DNA of 64,000 bases, taken from contig NZ_SMTL01000002.1 in NCBI RefSeq assembly GCF_004358025.1, positions 930,001 to 994,000 of the forward strand. The letters run 5' to 3'. Origin of the DNA: Rhizobium deserti. Its GTDB lineage: Bacteria; Pseudomonadota; Alphaproteobacteria; Rhizobiales; Rhizobiaceae. A model generated the notes under the pieces. The model had not been told where the DNA came from. It saw only the letters and a program-made list of their open reading frames with translations, and did not search any database. A program made the translations under genes and the position numbers. Positions within the stretch are counted from its first letter, which is position 1, and each line of letters opens with the position of its first letter. Positions 1 through 8,958 of this stretch are shown one piece after another.

Positions 1-1317
1 ACCCGGCTGATGTTCCCGTCGGCTTATCTCAAGCAGTTCCACGCCAAATATCAGACAAAGGCGCTTCTCGACCAGTATATCGCCAAATACCGCGTGCAGA
101 ACTGGGGCGCGCTGCACCAGACCGTGTCGCGCACGGTTCGGCCGGAGAATCCGGATCTGCCGACGCTCGATGCCTGGCGCAACCGCACCACACCGCCGTC
201 GGAGCAATACCTTTTCGAGCGTAACCCCTATTACCACCGGATCGACGAAACGGGCCAGCAGCTTCCCTATGTGGATAGGATCCTGCTCGGCGTCAGCTCT
301 TCGGATCTGATCGCGGCTAAGACTGGGACTGGCGAAAGCGATCTTCAGGTCACCAATCTGGACTTCGCAGATTATACATTCCTGAAGAATGCCGAGCAGC
401 GCTACCCGATCAAGGTCGACCTTTGGAAGCAGACGCGCGGCTCGCGCATCGCGCTCATCCCCAACCTCAACTGCAAGGATGAGGTCTGGCGCAAGGTGCT
501 GCAGGATGTCCGCGTCCGCCGTGCCCTGTCGCTCGCCATCAACCGGGGCGAGATCAACAAGGCCGTGTTCTACGGCCTCGCTAAGGAGAGCGCCAATTCG
601 ATCCTGCCGGACAGCCCGCTGTTCAAGCCGGAATACCGGGACTCCTGGTCTGCCTTTGACCTGGCGCGGGCAAAGGCGCTGCTGGACGAGGCGGGCCTCC
701 CCATGGACGAGGAAACCGGAACGCGGCTGCTGCCGGACGGCCGCCCGGCGACGATCATCGTCGAGAGCACCGGCGAATATGCCTTCGAGACGGACGTGCT
801 GGAACTGCTGACCGATCAATGGCGGCAGGTCGGCATTAAGATCTTCCTGCATGTCGCCCAGCGCGAGCTGCTGCGCCGCAGAGTGAAGAGCGGCGACACG
901 ATCATGTCCGTCGGCCAGGGCCTGGACAATGGCGTGCCGACGCCGGACATGTCGCCCAAGGAGCTTGCGCCGACCAGCGACGACCAGTTGCAATGGCCGC
1001 TCTGGGGGCTGCATGCCCTGTCCGGCGGCCATGACGGGCGACCGCCGGACCTGCCGGAGGCAATGAAGCTTCTCGAACTGATGGGCGAATGGCGGGCCGC
1101 CGTGGATATGCCTCAGCGTGCCGAGGCATGGCACAAGATGCTGAGCCTCTTCACCGATCAGGTCTTCACCATCGGCATCGTCAATTCGACCCTGCAGCCC
1201 GTGGTGCGCTCTACCCATCTCAGAAACATGCCGGCCGAGGCGCTCTACGGCTTCGATCCGACCTCCTATCTCGGGGTCTATCTGCCGGATACCTTCTGGT
1301 ACGAGGAAAGGGCCTGA
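1..1317 (+). CDS. ABC transporter substrate-binding protein, family 5 (5' truncated)
   Basis: C-terminal part of a periplasmic solute-binding protein of the peptide/nickel/opine type (SBP_bac_5). The frame is open from base 1, so the gene starts upstream; 438 codons are visible. Characteristic features are an early stretch reading ERNPYY followed about ten residues later by QLPYVD, the pattern that precedes the lobe crossover in this family, and a central ALSLAINR segment. The stop lies 1 bp before the start of the first permease, so it belongs to the same operon. It should deliver ligand to the two permeases. The ligand cannot be read from the sequence. Confidence 0.88.
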   Translation, partial: TRLMFPSAYLKQFHAKYQTKALLDQYIAKYRVQNWGALHQTVSRTVRPENPDLPTLDAWRNRTTPPSEQYLFERNPYYHRIDETGQQLPYVDRILLGVSSSDLIAAKTGTGESDLQVTNLDFADYTFLKNAEQRYPIKVDLWKQTRGSRIALIPNLNCKDEVWRKVLQDVRVRRALSLAINRGEINKAVFYGLAKESANSILPDSPLFKPEYRDSWSAFDLARAKALLDEAGLPMDEETGTRLLPDGRPATIIVESTGEYAFETDVLELLTDQWRQVGIKIFLHVAQRELLRRRVKSGDTIMSVGQGLDNGVPTPDMSPKELAPTSDDQLQWPLWGLHALSGGHDGRPPDLPEAMKLLELMGEWRAAVDMPQRAEAWHKMLSLFTDQVFTIGIVNSTLQPVVRSTHLRNMPAEALYGFDPTSYLGVYLPDTFWYEERA

Positions 1318-1318
1318 T

Positions 1319-2317
1319 ATGCTCCGCTATATCCTGTGGCGCATCATGGTGATGATCCCGACGCTGGTGATGATCTCGCTGCTGATCTTCACGATCATCG
1401 AGCTGCCGCCCGGCGACTATTTCGAAAGCTATGTGGAGCAGCTGAAGGCGATCGGCGAAAAGGCCGACATGCAGGAAATCGAGGACCTGCGCGCCCGCTA
1501 CGGCTTCGACAAGTCCGAGCCGGTGCGCTACCTCAACTGGGTCAGCGGCATGGTGACGGGCGATTTTGGATATTCCTTCGAATACCGCATGCCGGTGACC
1601 GATGTGGTGGGCGACCGCGTCTGGCTGACCATCCTCGTCTCGACCGTGACCATCATCGTCACCTGGCTTCTCGCCTTTCCGATCGGCGTCTACTCGGCGA
1701 CCCATCAATACAGTTGGGGCGACTATGGCCTCACCCTGCTCGGACTGATCGGCCTGGCCGTGCCGAATTTCGTGCTGGCGCTAGTGTTGATGTATTTTGC
1801 CAATATCTGGTTCGGCACCTCGATCGGTCACCTGATGGACCAGCAATATCTTTCCGAGCCGATGAGCTGGGCGAAGGTGAAATCCATTCTGGAACATATC
1901 TGGATCCCGGTCATCATCATCGGCACGGCCGGAACGGCGGGCATGGTGCGGCGTCTGAGGGCCAATCTGCTTGACGAACTCAACAAGCAATATGTGATGA
2001 CGGCGCGCGCCAAGGGCTTGCACCCCTTCCGCGTTCTCGTCAAATATCCGCTGAGGATGTCGCTCAACTTCTTCATTTCGGACATCGGCTCAATTCTGCC
2101 CGCGGTCATTTCCGGCGCCGAGATCACGGCCGTCGTCCTGTCGCTCGAAACCACCGGCCCGATGCTGATCCGCGCGCTGCAGAGCCAGGACATGTACCTG
2201 GCTGGCTCCTTCCTCATGTTCCTCAGCTTCCTGACCGTGATCGGCGTGCTGATATCTGACATTGCGCTGGCCCTCTTCGACCCGAGAATCCGGCTGCGCG
2301 GCGGGAGAACCAGGTGA
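1319..2317 (+). CDS. ABC transporter permease, DppB/OppB type
   Basis: Inner-membrane permease of 332 residues. It has an N-terminal membrane helix, a periplasmic stretch of about 70 residues, then the conserved core of about five helices. The cytoplasmic EAA-like loop (RRLRANLLDELNKQYVMTARAKG, roughly residues 210-232) is the contact site for the ATPase subunit. Length and topology fit the binding_protein-dependent transport family that heterodimerises with a DppC-type permease. The start is 1 bp after the stop of the binding protein, and the stop overlaps the GTG start of the next permease, which implies translational coupling. Confidence 0.92.
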   Translation: MLRYILWRIMVMIPTLVMISLLIFTIIELPPGDYFESYVEQLKAIGEKADMQEIEDLRARYGFDKSEPVRYLNWVSGMVTGDFGYSFEYRMPVTDVVGDRVWLTILVSTVTIIVTWLLAFPIGVYSATHQYSWGDYGLTLLGLIGLAVPNFVLALVLMYFANIWFGTSIGHLMDQQYLSEPMSWAKVKSILEHIWIPVIIIGTAGTAGMVRRLRANLLDELNKQYVMTARAKGLHPFRVLVKYPLRMSLNFFISDIGSILPAVISGAEITAVVLSLETTGPMLIRALQSQDMYLAGSFLMFLSFLTVIGVLISDIALALFDPRIRLRGGRTR

Positions 2318-3483
2318 CCTCAACGCTACCCCCGCAAACGGATCTTCCGCATTACGTCCATCAGGGACATTTCGACCCCTACGCGCTCGAAAAAGGCAGC
2401 GAGGGATCGCTGATTAACCAGGCTTCGCAGCTGCGGCTGATGTGGCTGCGGTTCAAGCAGCACAGGCTGGCGCTGATCTCCGGCATCCTGCTGCTGATCG
2501 CCTATCTGATGATCGTCGTCGTGGAGTTTCTGGCGCCTTACCAGGTCCACACGCGCAATGTGGACTTCATCTACGCGCCGCCGCAGGCCGTGCATCTTTT
2601 CCACGAAGGCGAATTCGTCGGACCGTTCGTTTACGGCCGCAAAATGACGCTCGACATGGTCAACCTGCAGCGGGTCTATACGGACGACCGTGCCGACGTA
2701 CAGAAACTGCGCTTCTTCTGCCACGGCGAAACCTATCGCTTCTGGGGCATGGCGGAAGGCAATCTTCACTTCGTCTGCCCGGCTGAAAACGGCCAGCTCT
2801 ATCTTCTCGGCACCGACCGGCTGGGCCGCGACGTGCTGTCCCGCATCCTCTACGGCGCCCGGATCTCGCTGACGATCGGCCTGCTCGGCGTTGCCACCAG
2901 CTTCATTCTCGGCATCGTGATCGGCGGTATCGCCGGCTATTGGGGCGGCTGGTTCGACCTGGTGGTCCAGCGCGTCATCGAGGTGCTGCAGTCCATTCCG
3001 AGCATTCCGCTCTGGCTGGCGCTGGCGGCCATCATGCCGGCCGACTGGAGCCCGCTGCTGATCTATCTCGGCATCACCTTCATTCTCGGCCTGCTCGACT
3101 GGACGGGGCTTGCCCGAGCGGTGCGCTCCAAACTCCTGTCGCTGCGCGAAGAGGATTATGTTCTGGCAGCGCAGCTGATGGGGGCCGGCAGCGCCCGCAT
3201 CATCGGGCGTCACCTGATCCCAGGCTTTATGTCGCACCTCATCGCCAGTGCCACGCTGACCATTCCCGGCATGATCCTCGGCGAGACGACGCTGAGCTTT
3301 CTCGGCCTTGGGCTGCGGCCACCCATCACCAGCTGGGGCGTGCTGCTGACGGAAGCACGCAGCGTCAGCATCGTGGCGCTTTATCCCTGGCTGCTCTTCC
3401 CGGTTCTGCCGGTTATTTTCGTTATTCTTGCTTTCAATTTCCTTGGCGATGGTCTTAGAGATGCAGCTGACCCGTATCGATAA
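2314..3483 (+). CDS. ABC transporter permease, DppC/OppC type with enlarged periplasmic insert
   Basis: Second permease of the importer, 389 residues, GTG start overlapping the previous stop (GTGA). An OppC-type N-terminal segment (about residues 40-75, one membrane helix) is followed by an extra loop of about 90 residues containing two cysteines. Then come the usual LGTDRLGRDVLSR motif (about 168-180) and a C-terminal core with the EAA-type loop. Ordinary DppC proteins are near 300 residues, so the loop explains the larger size. No ATPase gene follows. ATP-binding subunits must lie upstream of the window or elsewhere. Confidence 0.92.
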   Translation: MTSTLPPQTDLPHYVHQGHFDPYALEKGSEGSLINQASQLRLMWLRFKQHRLALISGILLLIAYLMIVVVEFLAPYQVHTRNVDFIYAPPQAVHLFHEGEFVGPFVYGRKMTLDMVNLQRVYTDDRADVQKLRFFCHGETYRFWGMAEGNLHFVCPAENGQLYLLGTDRLGRDVLSRILYGARISLTIGLLGVATSFILGIVIGGIAGYWGGWFDLVVQRVIEVLQSIPSIPLWLALAAIMPADWSPLLIYLGITFILGLLDWTGLARAVRSKLLSLREEDYVLAAQLMGAGSARIIGRHLIPGFMSHLIASATLTIPGMILGETTLSFLGLGLRPPITSWGVLLTEARSVSIVALYPWLLFPVLPVIFVILAFNFLGDGLRDAADPYR

Positions 3484-3541
3484 GCGTAAATCGGGCGGGA
3501 AGCGCGGTCCGGCGTTTCGACGTGTTAGGAGAAGATAGGGC

Positions 3542-4747
3542 ATGTCGAGACATCTTGGAAACGCCCGCATCCTCATGTACAGCCACGATACGTTCGGCCT
3601 CGGTCATCTGCGCCGCTGTCGGACGATAGCCCATTCGTTGGTCGAAAACTATCGTGGCGTTCAGGTGCTGATCATTTCCGGGGCGACCATTGCCGGCGCC
3701 TTCGACTACCGGACGCGCGTCGATTTCGTGAAGATCCCGAGCGTGATCAAGCTGCGCAACGGCGAATACACATCGATGGACCGGCACATGGATCTTCATG
3801 AAACCATGAAGATGCGCCAGTCGATCATCCGCCATACGGCGGAAAGCTTCGAGCCGGATATCTTCATCATCGACAAGGAGCCGCTTGGCCTTCGCGGCGA
3901 GGTCGAGGAAACCCTCGTCTACCTGAAAACTCGAGGTACGACGACCGTACTTGGCCTGCGCGACGTCATGGATGCGCCACATCTTCTGCAGGCGGAATGG
4001 CAGCGCAACGACGTGCTGCGCAAGATCGGCCAGCTTTATGACGATGTCTGGGTTTACGGCCCGCCGGAATTCTACGATCCCTTAGGCGGCATGGATGTGC
4101 CGCCTGCAGTGCGCGCCAAGATGAAATTCGTCGGCTTCCTGCAACGCAAGGCATCTGTCGATCCGCAGGCGGAAAACCCGTCCGAAGAGGATTACATCCT
4201 GGTGACGACCGGCGGCGGCGGCGATGGCGCCGATCTCGTGCGCGACGTGATCGCCGCCTATAGTGACGACCCGACCCTGACCCACAAGGCCGTCATCGTG
4301 CTCGGACCTTATATGCCGGCCGAGCAGCGAAACGCCTATACCGAAGCCTGCAAGGGTCATCCTTATCTGGAAGTGCTGGAATTCGACAATCGCATGGAGG
4401 ACCGCATTGCCGGCGCCAAGGCTGTGATCGCCATGGGCGGCTACAATACCTATTGCGAAATCCTCTCCTTCGACAAACCGGCCCTGATCGTTCCCCGCAC
4501 CCAGCCGCGCGAGGAGCAGCTGATCCGCGCCACAAGGGCGGAGGAACTGGGGCTGGTCAGCATGCTGGCCGCGGAAGAATCCTCCGACAGCGCCAAATTC
4601 TCCGCCGCCATCAAGGACCTTTTGAAGCGCGACCCGCCGTCGATCAGCGCGCCCGACCTGCATCTGGAAGGCCTGCCGCACATTTGCGAGATCGTCGAGG
4701 ACTGGCTGAAACACAAGGGCCTTCACCTTGCCGTGGCGCAAGGCTAG
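3542..4747 (+). CDS. MurG-like glycosyltransferase (GT-B fold, GT28 C-terminal domain)
   Basis: Predicted cytoplasmic glycosyltransferase of 401 residues. The N-terminus carries a Gly-rich acceptor loop (DTFGLGHLRRC, about 16-26), as in MurG and related GT-B enzymes. The C-terminal half has the GT28-type nucleotide-sugar region (GGGGDG near 222-227, MGGYNTYCEIL near 299-309). AGGAGA lies 11 bases ahead of the ATG. It is the first of three consecutive glycosyltransferase genes on this strand. The donor and acceptor are unknown. It is not MurG itself: overall similarity is limited to the fold motifs and there is no cell-wall context. Confidence 0.8.
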   Translation: MSRHLGNARILMYSHDTFGLGHLRRCRTIAHSLVENYRGVQVLIISGATIAGAFDYRTRVDFVKIPSVIKLRNGEYTSMDRHMDLHETMKMRQSIIRHTAESFEPDIFIIDKEPLGLRGEVEETLVYLKTRGTTTVLGLRDVMDAPHLLQAEWQRNDVLRKIGQLYDDVWVYGPPEFYDPLGGMDVPPAVRAKMKFVGFLQRKASVDPQAENPSEEDYILVTTGGGGDGADLVRDVIAAYSDDPTLTHKAVIVLGPYMPAEQRNAYTEACKGHPYLEVLEFDNRMEDRIAGAKAVIAMGGYNTYCEILSFDKPALIVPRTQPREEQLIRATRAEELGLVSMLAAEESSDSAKFSAAIKDLLKRDPPSISAPDLHLEGLPHICEIVEDWLKHKGLHLAVAQG

Positions 4748-4755
4748 CATCCGCC

Positions 4756-6021
4756 ATGACACCAAAGACCATCGTCGTGCTGCTGAAGGGCTATCCGCGG
4801 CTTTCGGAAACCTTTATCGCGCAGGAACTGCTGGGCCTCGAAAGAGCCGGCTTCCGGCTTGAGCTTGTATCCATGCGCCGCCCGACGGACAAGAAGCGCC
4901 ATCCGGTCCATGACGAGATCAAGGCCCCGGTGCATTATCTGCCGGAATATCTGCACGAAGAGCCGATGCGGGTCCTCAAGGCGCTCTTTAAGGTTGCGGC
5001 GAAGCCAGGCTTTCGTCAAGCGGCCAAGGCTTTTTTCCGCGACCTGACGCGCGACTTTTCCCGCAACCGCTTCCGTCGTTTCGGCCAGGCAGCCGTTCTG
5101 GCTGCGGAATGGCCGAGCCAGGCGGCCTGGCTGCATGTGCATTTCATTCACACACCCGCTTCCGTCGGCCGGTATGCCAGCCTGATCGGCCGCATTCCCT
5201 GGTCGGTCTCGGCGCATGCCAAGGATATCTGGACCTCCAAAGCCTGGGATCTCAAGGACAAGCTCGCTGCCGCCCGCTGGACCGTCACCTGCACCCGCGC
5301 CGGCTTCGACCGCCTTAACGAACTGGCGGAACGGCCCAATGTTCATCTGAGCTATCATGGCCTCGACCTTAACCGCTTTCCGCATTTCGACGCTCTGCGC
5401 CCGCCGCGAGACGGCAGCAATCCCGCCGACCCCGTCCGCATCCTCAGCGTCGGCCGGGCGGTGAAGAAAAAGGGCTATGACGTTCTCCTCGAAGCACTGG
5501 CCAAGCTTCCCGCCGGGCTTGCCTGGAGCTTCACCCATATCGGCGGCGGCGACGAGCTTGCCGGCCTGAAGGCGCAGGCGCAAAACCTCGGAATTGCCGA
5601 GCGCATCACCTGGAAGGGCGCGCTCGACCAGCGCGAAATCCTGCTGGCCTACAGGAACAGCGATGTGTTCGCGCTGGCCTGCCGCATTACCGCCGATGGT
5701 GACCGGGACGGTCTGCCGAATGTTCTGGTGGAAGCTTCCAGCCAGGCGCTGCCGATCATCTCCACAGAAATTTCCGGCATAGCCGAGCTGTTCAAGACGG
5801 AGGAAAACGGCCTGCTGGTTGCGTCCGAGGATGTCGGCGCGCTGGCGGCTGCTCTGGAGCGGATGATCCGAGAGCCGGCCTTGCGCCAGCGTCTCGGAAA
5901 AACGGCCGAAGAACGGGTGCGCCGCGATTTCGATTATCACAGCAGCATCGGCGACCTGAAACGGCTGTTTTCGGCAGGTGGCGCAGATGTCGTGCCCGGT
6001 TCTGGAGATCTCCGCCAATGA
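4756..6021 (+). CDS. Glycosyltransferase family 4
   Basis: GT-B glycosyltransferase of 421 residues with a Glycos_transf_1 domain in its C-terminal half: ILSVGRAVKKKGYDVLLEAL (about 230-249) and the sugar-nucleotide-binding EX7E-like region (DGLPNVLVEASSQALP, about 318-333). ATG 4756 is chosen over a longer in-frame extension that would run 300 bases back into the previous gene, because homologous sequence starts at MTPKTIVVLLKGYPR. It follows the first glycosyltransferase by 8 bp, and its stop overlaps the next start (ATGA), so the three genes appear translationally coupled. Confidence 0.88.
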   Translation: MTPKTIVVLLKGYPRLSETFIAQELLGLERAGFRLELVSMRRPTDKKRHPVHDEIKAPVHYLPEYLHEEPMRVLKALFKVAAKPGFRQAAKAFFRDLTRDFSRNRFRRFGQAAVLAAEWPSQAAWLHVHFIHTPASVGRYASLIGRIPWSVSAHAKDIWTSKAWDLKDKLAAARWTVTCTRAGFDRLNELAERPNVHLSYHGLDLNRFPHFDALRPPRDGSNPADPVRILSVGRAVKKKGYDVLLEALAKLPAGLAWSFTHIGGGDELAGLKAQAQNLGIAERITWKGALDQREILLAYRNSDVFALACRITADGDRDGLPNVLVEASSQALPIISTEISGIAELFKTEENGLLVASEDVGALAAALERMIREPALRQRLGKTAEERVRRDFDYHSSIGDLKRLFSAGGADVVPGSGDLRQ

Positions 6022-7181
6022 CGGACGCCACCATAATGGGACGGCGCTCCCGTGTCTTTTTCTATGTGCAGCACCTGCTCGGCATCGGCCATATCGTGCG
6101 CGCCAGCCGGGTTGCCGAAGCCCTAAAGCATGCCGGCTTCGAGGTGACGCTGGTGACCGGCGGCAGCATGGTACAGGGATTTCCGCCGCCGGGTATCAGA
6201 CAGGTGCAGCTGCCCGCAGTGCTTGCCTCCAATAGCGGCTTTTCGGCGCTGGCCGATCAGCAAGGCCATCCAGTCGACAAGGCCTTCGAGGTGCATCGGG
6301 CAGCGCTGCTGCTGGAAGCCTTCCAGCAGGCTGAGCCGGATGTGGTGATCATCGAGGCTTTTCCGTTTGGCCGCCGGCAGATGCGCTTCGAGCTGCTGCC
6401 GCTGCTGCAGGCGGTGAAGACAGCTCCTAAAAGGCCGCTGCTTTTGTCGTCGGTGCGCGACATCCTGCAGGAAAACCGCAAGGCGGGCCGCGACGAGGAA
6501 ACGATCCGGCTCGTCAACGACCACTTCGACGGCATTCTGGTGCATGGCGATGCGGGCTTCGTGCGCCTGGAGGAGACTTTCCCGCGCGCTACGGAATTTG
6601 CCGGCAAGATCCACTATACCGGGCTTGTCGCGCCGGGCGAACCCAGCCCTCCGACGGAACGTTTCGACGTTGTGGTCTCGGCGGGCGGCGGCGCTGTCGG
6701 TGCGCAGTTGATCGGCGCGGCGCTCGAAGCACAGCAGAGGCTCGGCGACCAGCGCAGCTGGTGCGTCATCACCGGACCCAACCTGCCCATCGATGAATTC
6801 GATCGGCTCAACCACGACACGCCGCCGAACGTCACGATCGTCCGGTTCCGGCCCGACCTGCCCGCGCTTCTCACCGGCGCTGAACTGTCGATTTCCCAGG
6901 CAGGCTACAACACGGTCTGCGACCTGCTGCGCGCCCGATGCCGCTCCGTTCTCGTTCCTTTTGCGGCGGGCGGCGAAACCGAACAAACGGTGCGCGCCGA
7001 AAAGCTCGCGGAGCTGGGCCTTGCGGAAGTCGTCGTGGAAACCGAGCTTACGGGCGAGACGCTGGCGGCCGCCGCCCAACGGGCCATGGCCATGACACTG
7101 GACCGGGCTCCCGCTCTTTCGCTGGACGGCGCAAGGCAGACAGCCCGCATCATCAGCGACTTGATCAACGCGCGAGGATGA
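6018..7181 (+). CDS. MurG-like glycosyltransferase (second copy)
   Basis: Glycosyltransferase of 387 residues in the same architecture as the gene at 3542: an N-terminal glycine loop (HLLGIGHIVRAS, about 19-30) and a GT28-type C-terminal domain (VVSAGGGAVGAQLIG near 218-232, SQAGYNTVCDLL near 295-306). The two are probably diverged paralogues flanking the GT4 gene. The 4-bp overlap with the GT4 gene argues for one operon. The product could act on a surface or secreted glycan or a glycolipid. Nothing in the sequence fixes the acceptor. Confidence 0.82.
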   Translation: MTDATIMGRRSRVFFYVQHLLGIGHIVRASRVAEALKHAGFEVTLVTGGSMVQGFPPPGIRQVQLPAVLASNSGFSALADQQGHPVDKAFEVHRAALLLEAFQQAEPDVVIIEAFPFGRRQMRFELLPLLQAVKTAPKRPLLLSSVRDILQENRKAGRDEETIRLVNDHFDGILVHGDAGFVRLEETFPRATEFAGKIHYTGLVAPGEPSPPTERFDVVVSAGGGAVGAQLIGAALEAQQRLGDQRSWCVITGPNLPIDEFDRLNHDTPPNVTIVRFRPDLPALLTGAELSISQAGYNTVCDLLRARCRSVLVPFAAGGETEQTVRAEKLAELGLAEVVVETELTGETLAAAAQRAMAMTLDRAPALSLDGARQTARIISDLINARG

Positions 7182-7238
7182 TGCAGCAGCCGATGTGGGT
7201 CATACCAGCAACGAGCAGCGGATTTTTAGGAGATTAAC

Positions 7239-7315
7239 TGGTCGGAGTGAGAGGATTCGAACCTCCGACCCCCACGTCCCGAACGTGGTGCGCTACCAGA
7301 CTGCGCTACACTCCG
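7239..7315 (-). tRNA. tRNA-Pro (anticodon CGG)
   Basis: A 77-nt cloverleaf on the minus strand with an encoded CCA (7239-7241). The 7-bp acceptor stem pairs CGGAGTG with CACTCCG. The anticodon arm is CCACG / TTCGGGA / CGTGG, giving anticodon CGG, and the T loop reads GGTTCGAATCC. It sits convergent to the glycosyltransferase operon, whose last stop is 57 bp away. Confidence 0.97.
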
Positions 7316-7329
7316 TGACCAGTGGCTGG

Positions 7330-7358
7330 TCTATAGAACAGCAGTTGACGTTCCACAA
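7330..7358 (-). promoter_or_regulatory. Probable sigma70-type promoter of tRNA-Pro
   Basis: Read on the minus strand, TTGTGG (7358-7353) and TATAGA (7335-7330) are separated by exactly 17 bases. The -10 box ends 14 bases before the mature tRNA 5' end, so the predicted leader is short. This is a match by eye to the housekeeping consensus. Confidence 0.5.
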
Positions 7359-7580
7359 GCGCCCAAAATCAAAATTTTGACGCCATGCGGATGCGAGCCT
7401 GCGCGCTGGCTTTTGTCGGTAGCAGCCCTGTCGCGGCGCGCAAGCGTGGCAAAAAAGCGGCGCGAACAAAAATTGCGCCGAACCGGTGCGCTGTAGCCTC
7501 GCAGAGCCTGCGAAATCTGCTAGTGCCATAGGGAAATATGCCTTCAGGCATGACCCAAGACACAAGGACCTGTCAGAACA

Positions 7581-7937
7581 ATGAACCGCCGCGTCATCGC
7601 ATCGACCGCCATTTTCGCCCTTGCCCTTTCGGCCTGCACCACGGTGAGCGTGAGCCAGAGCCCGATTGCATCGCGCTGGGTCGGCCACTCCGCCGGGGAA
7701 TTTTTTGCGAAATACAGCCCGCCGCTCAGTGATACCGACAGCGGCTCCACGACAGTCTACAACTGGCGCGGCGGCTATAACCGCATCAAGCTCCAGAACG
7801 GCAGCACGGCGCGCGTCAGTTGCACGGCAAAGATCACCGTCTCGCAGGACTATGTGATCCGCGACATCGAGATCATTTCCGACCGTCCGGGCGCCAATGG
7901 CCCGAGCTATTGCACGGAACTGCTGACCGCCGCTTAA
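7581..7937 (+). CDS. Small hypothetical lipoprotein
   Basis: 118 residues with a type II signal peptide. A short basic start (MNRR) and a hydrophobic stretch lead to the lipobox LSAC, so Cys19 would be lipidated and the protein anchored to a membrane facing the periplasm. The mature part is about 100 residues, with two further cysteines (near 82 and 113) that could form a disulfide. No named family was recognised with certainty. A strong hairpin terminator follows the stop, so it appears monocistronic. Confidence 0.8.
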   Translation: MNRRVIASTAIFALALSACTTVSVSQSPIASRWVGHSAGEFFAKYSPPLSDTDSGSTTVYNWRGGYNRIKLQNGSTARVSCTAKITVSQDYVIRDIEIISDRPGANGPSYCTELLTAA

Positions 7938-7956
7938 AGCAAGCGTTCCAACCACG

Positions 7957-7988
7957 CGAAAAGCCTGTCCGCCAAGGCAGGCTTTTCG
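7957..7988 (+). terminator. Rho-independent terminator of the lipoprotein gene
   Basis: An 11-bp perfect stem (7957-7967 with 7978-7988) and a 10-base loop. The descending arm contains TTTT, and it sits 20 bases after the stop codon. Confidence 0.75.
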
Positions 7989-8046
7989 TTAGACGGCACT
8001 CCGTACACTGCATCGCCTGCCGATCGAAAGCCGAGGCGAAACCGAA

Positions 8047-8958
8047 ATGGCCGATGACATCGCCTTCGATCTCGAATTTTCGCCCGCTTATGGAATGCCG
8101 GTGCCGGTGGCCGAGCGCGTCCAGCGGCTGACGGTCAACAATCCGTCGCCCTTCACCTTCCACGGCACCAACAGCTATATCGTCGGTGCTTCTTCGGTTG
8201 CGGTGATCGATCCGGGCCCGGATGACGAGCCACATTTCCAGGCGCTGATGGCAGCTCTTGCCGGGCGCAAAGTCACGCATATCTTCGTCAGCCATACCCA
8301 TCGCGACCATTCTCCCCTGGCCGCCCGGCTGAAGGCTGAAACGGGCGCGGTCACCGTTGCCGAAGGTCCACACCGCCCCGCCCGCCTCCTGCATGCGGGC
8401 GAGATCAATCCGTTTGCCGAAAGTGCCGACAGCGGCTTCGTCCCCGATGTCGCCATTGCCGATGGCGCCGTCATCGAAGGCGACGGCTGGGCGATCTCGG
8501 CGGTCCATACCCCCGGCCATACGGCTAATCACTGCACCTTTGGATTGGAGGACAGCGGCATCCTGTTTTCCGCCGACCATGTCATGGCCTGGGCGACAAC
8601 CATCGTTGCTCCGCCGGACGGGTCCATGGCGGATTTCATGGCCTCGATCGAAAGACTGCTTGCCCGCGACGACCGGCTTTTTCTGCCCGGCCATGGCGGG
8701 CCGGTGACGGAACCAGCCTCCTTCCTGCGCGGGCTGCGCACCCACCGGCGCATGCGCGAACGGGCGGTGCTGGAGCGCATCAAGGCCGGCGACCGGCTGA
8801 TTGCGGACATGGTGAAGGCGATCTACGCGAGAACCGACCCGCGTTTGCATGGGGCTGCGGCGCTGTCGGTGCTCGCCCATCTGGAAGATCTGGTCGATAA
8901 GGGCCGGGTTCTGACCGAAGGTCCTCCGTCGCTGTCCGGCATCTATTTTCCGGCCTAG
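8047..8958 (+). CDS. MBL-fold metallo-hydrolase (LACTB2/glyoxalase II-like)
   Basis: 303 residues of the metallo-beta-lactamase superfamily. The zinc motif HTHRDH is at about 81-86, further ligands are in HTPGHTANH (about 155-163) and the later SADHVMAW and PGHGG segments. The C-terminal 80 residues look like the winged-helix tail seen in LACTB2-type proteins. Likely a cytoplasmic hydrolase acting on thioester, phosphodiester or RNA substrates; the substrate cannot be read. It ends tail-to-tail with the DUF1499 gene with a 4-bp overlap. Confidence 0.85.
   Translation: MADDIAFDLEFSPAYGMPVPVAERVQRLTVNNPSPFTFHGTNSYIVGASSVAVIDPGPDDEPHFQALMAALAGRKVTHIFVSHTHRDHSPLAARLKAETGAVTVAEGPHRPARLLHAGEINPFAESADSGFVPDVAIADGAVIEGDGWAISAVHTPGHTANHCTFGLEDSGILFSADHVMAWATTIVAPPDGSMADFMASIERLLARDDRLFLPGHGGPVTEPASFLRGLRTHRRMRERAVLERIKAGDRLIADMVKAIYARTDPRLHGAAALSVLAHLEDLVDKGRVLTEGPPSLSGIYFPA

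Noticed and set aside
4744..6018. 424-codon minus-strand frame opposite the GT4 gene
   Set aside because: Shadow of a recognised glycosyltransferase in a coupled operon.
7239..7315. tRNA-Pro as an integration (att) site
   Set aside because: No integrase gene and no duplicated tRNA 3' end was noticed in the window.
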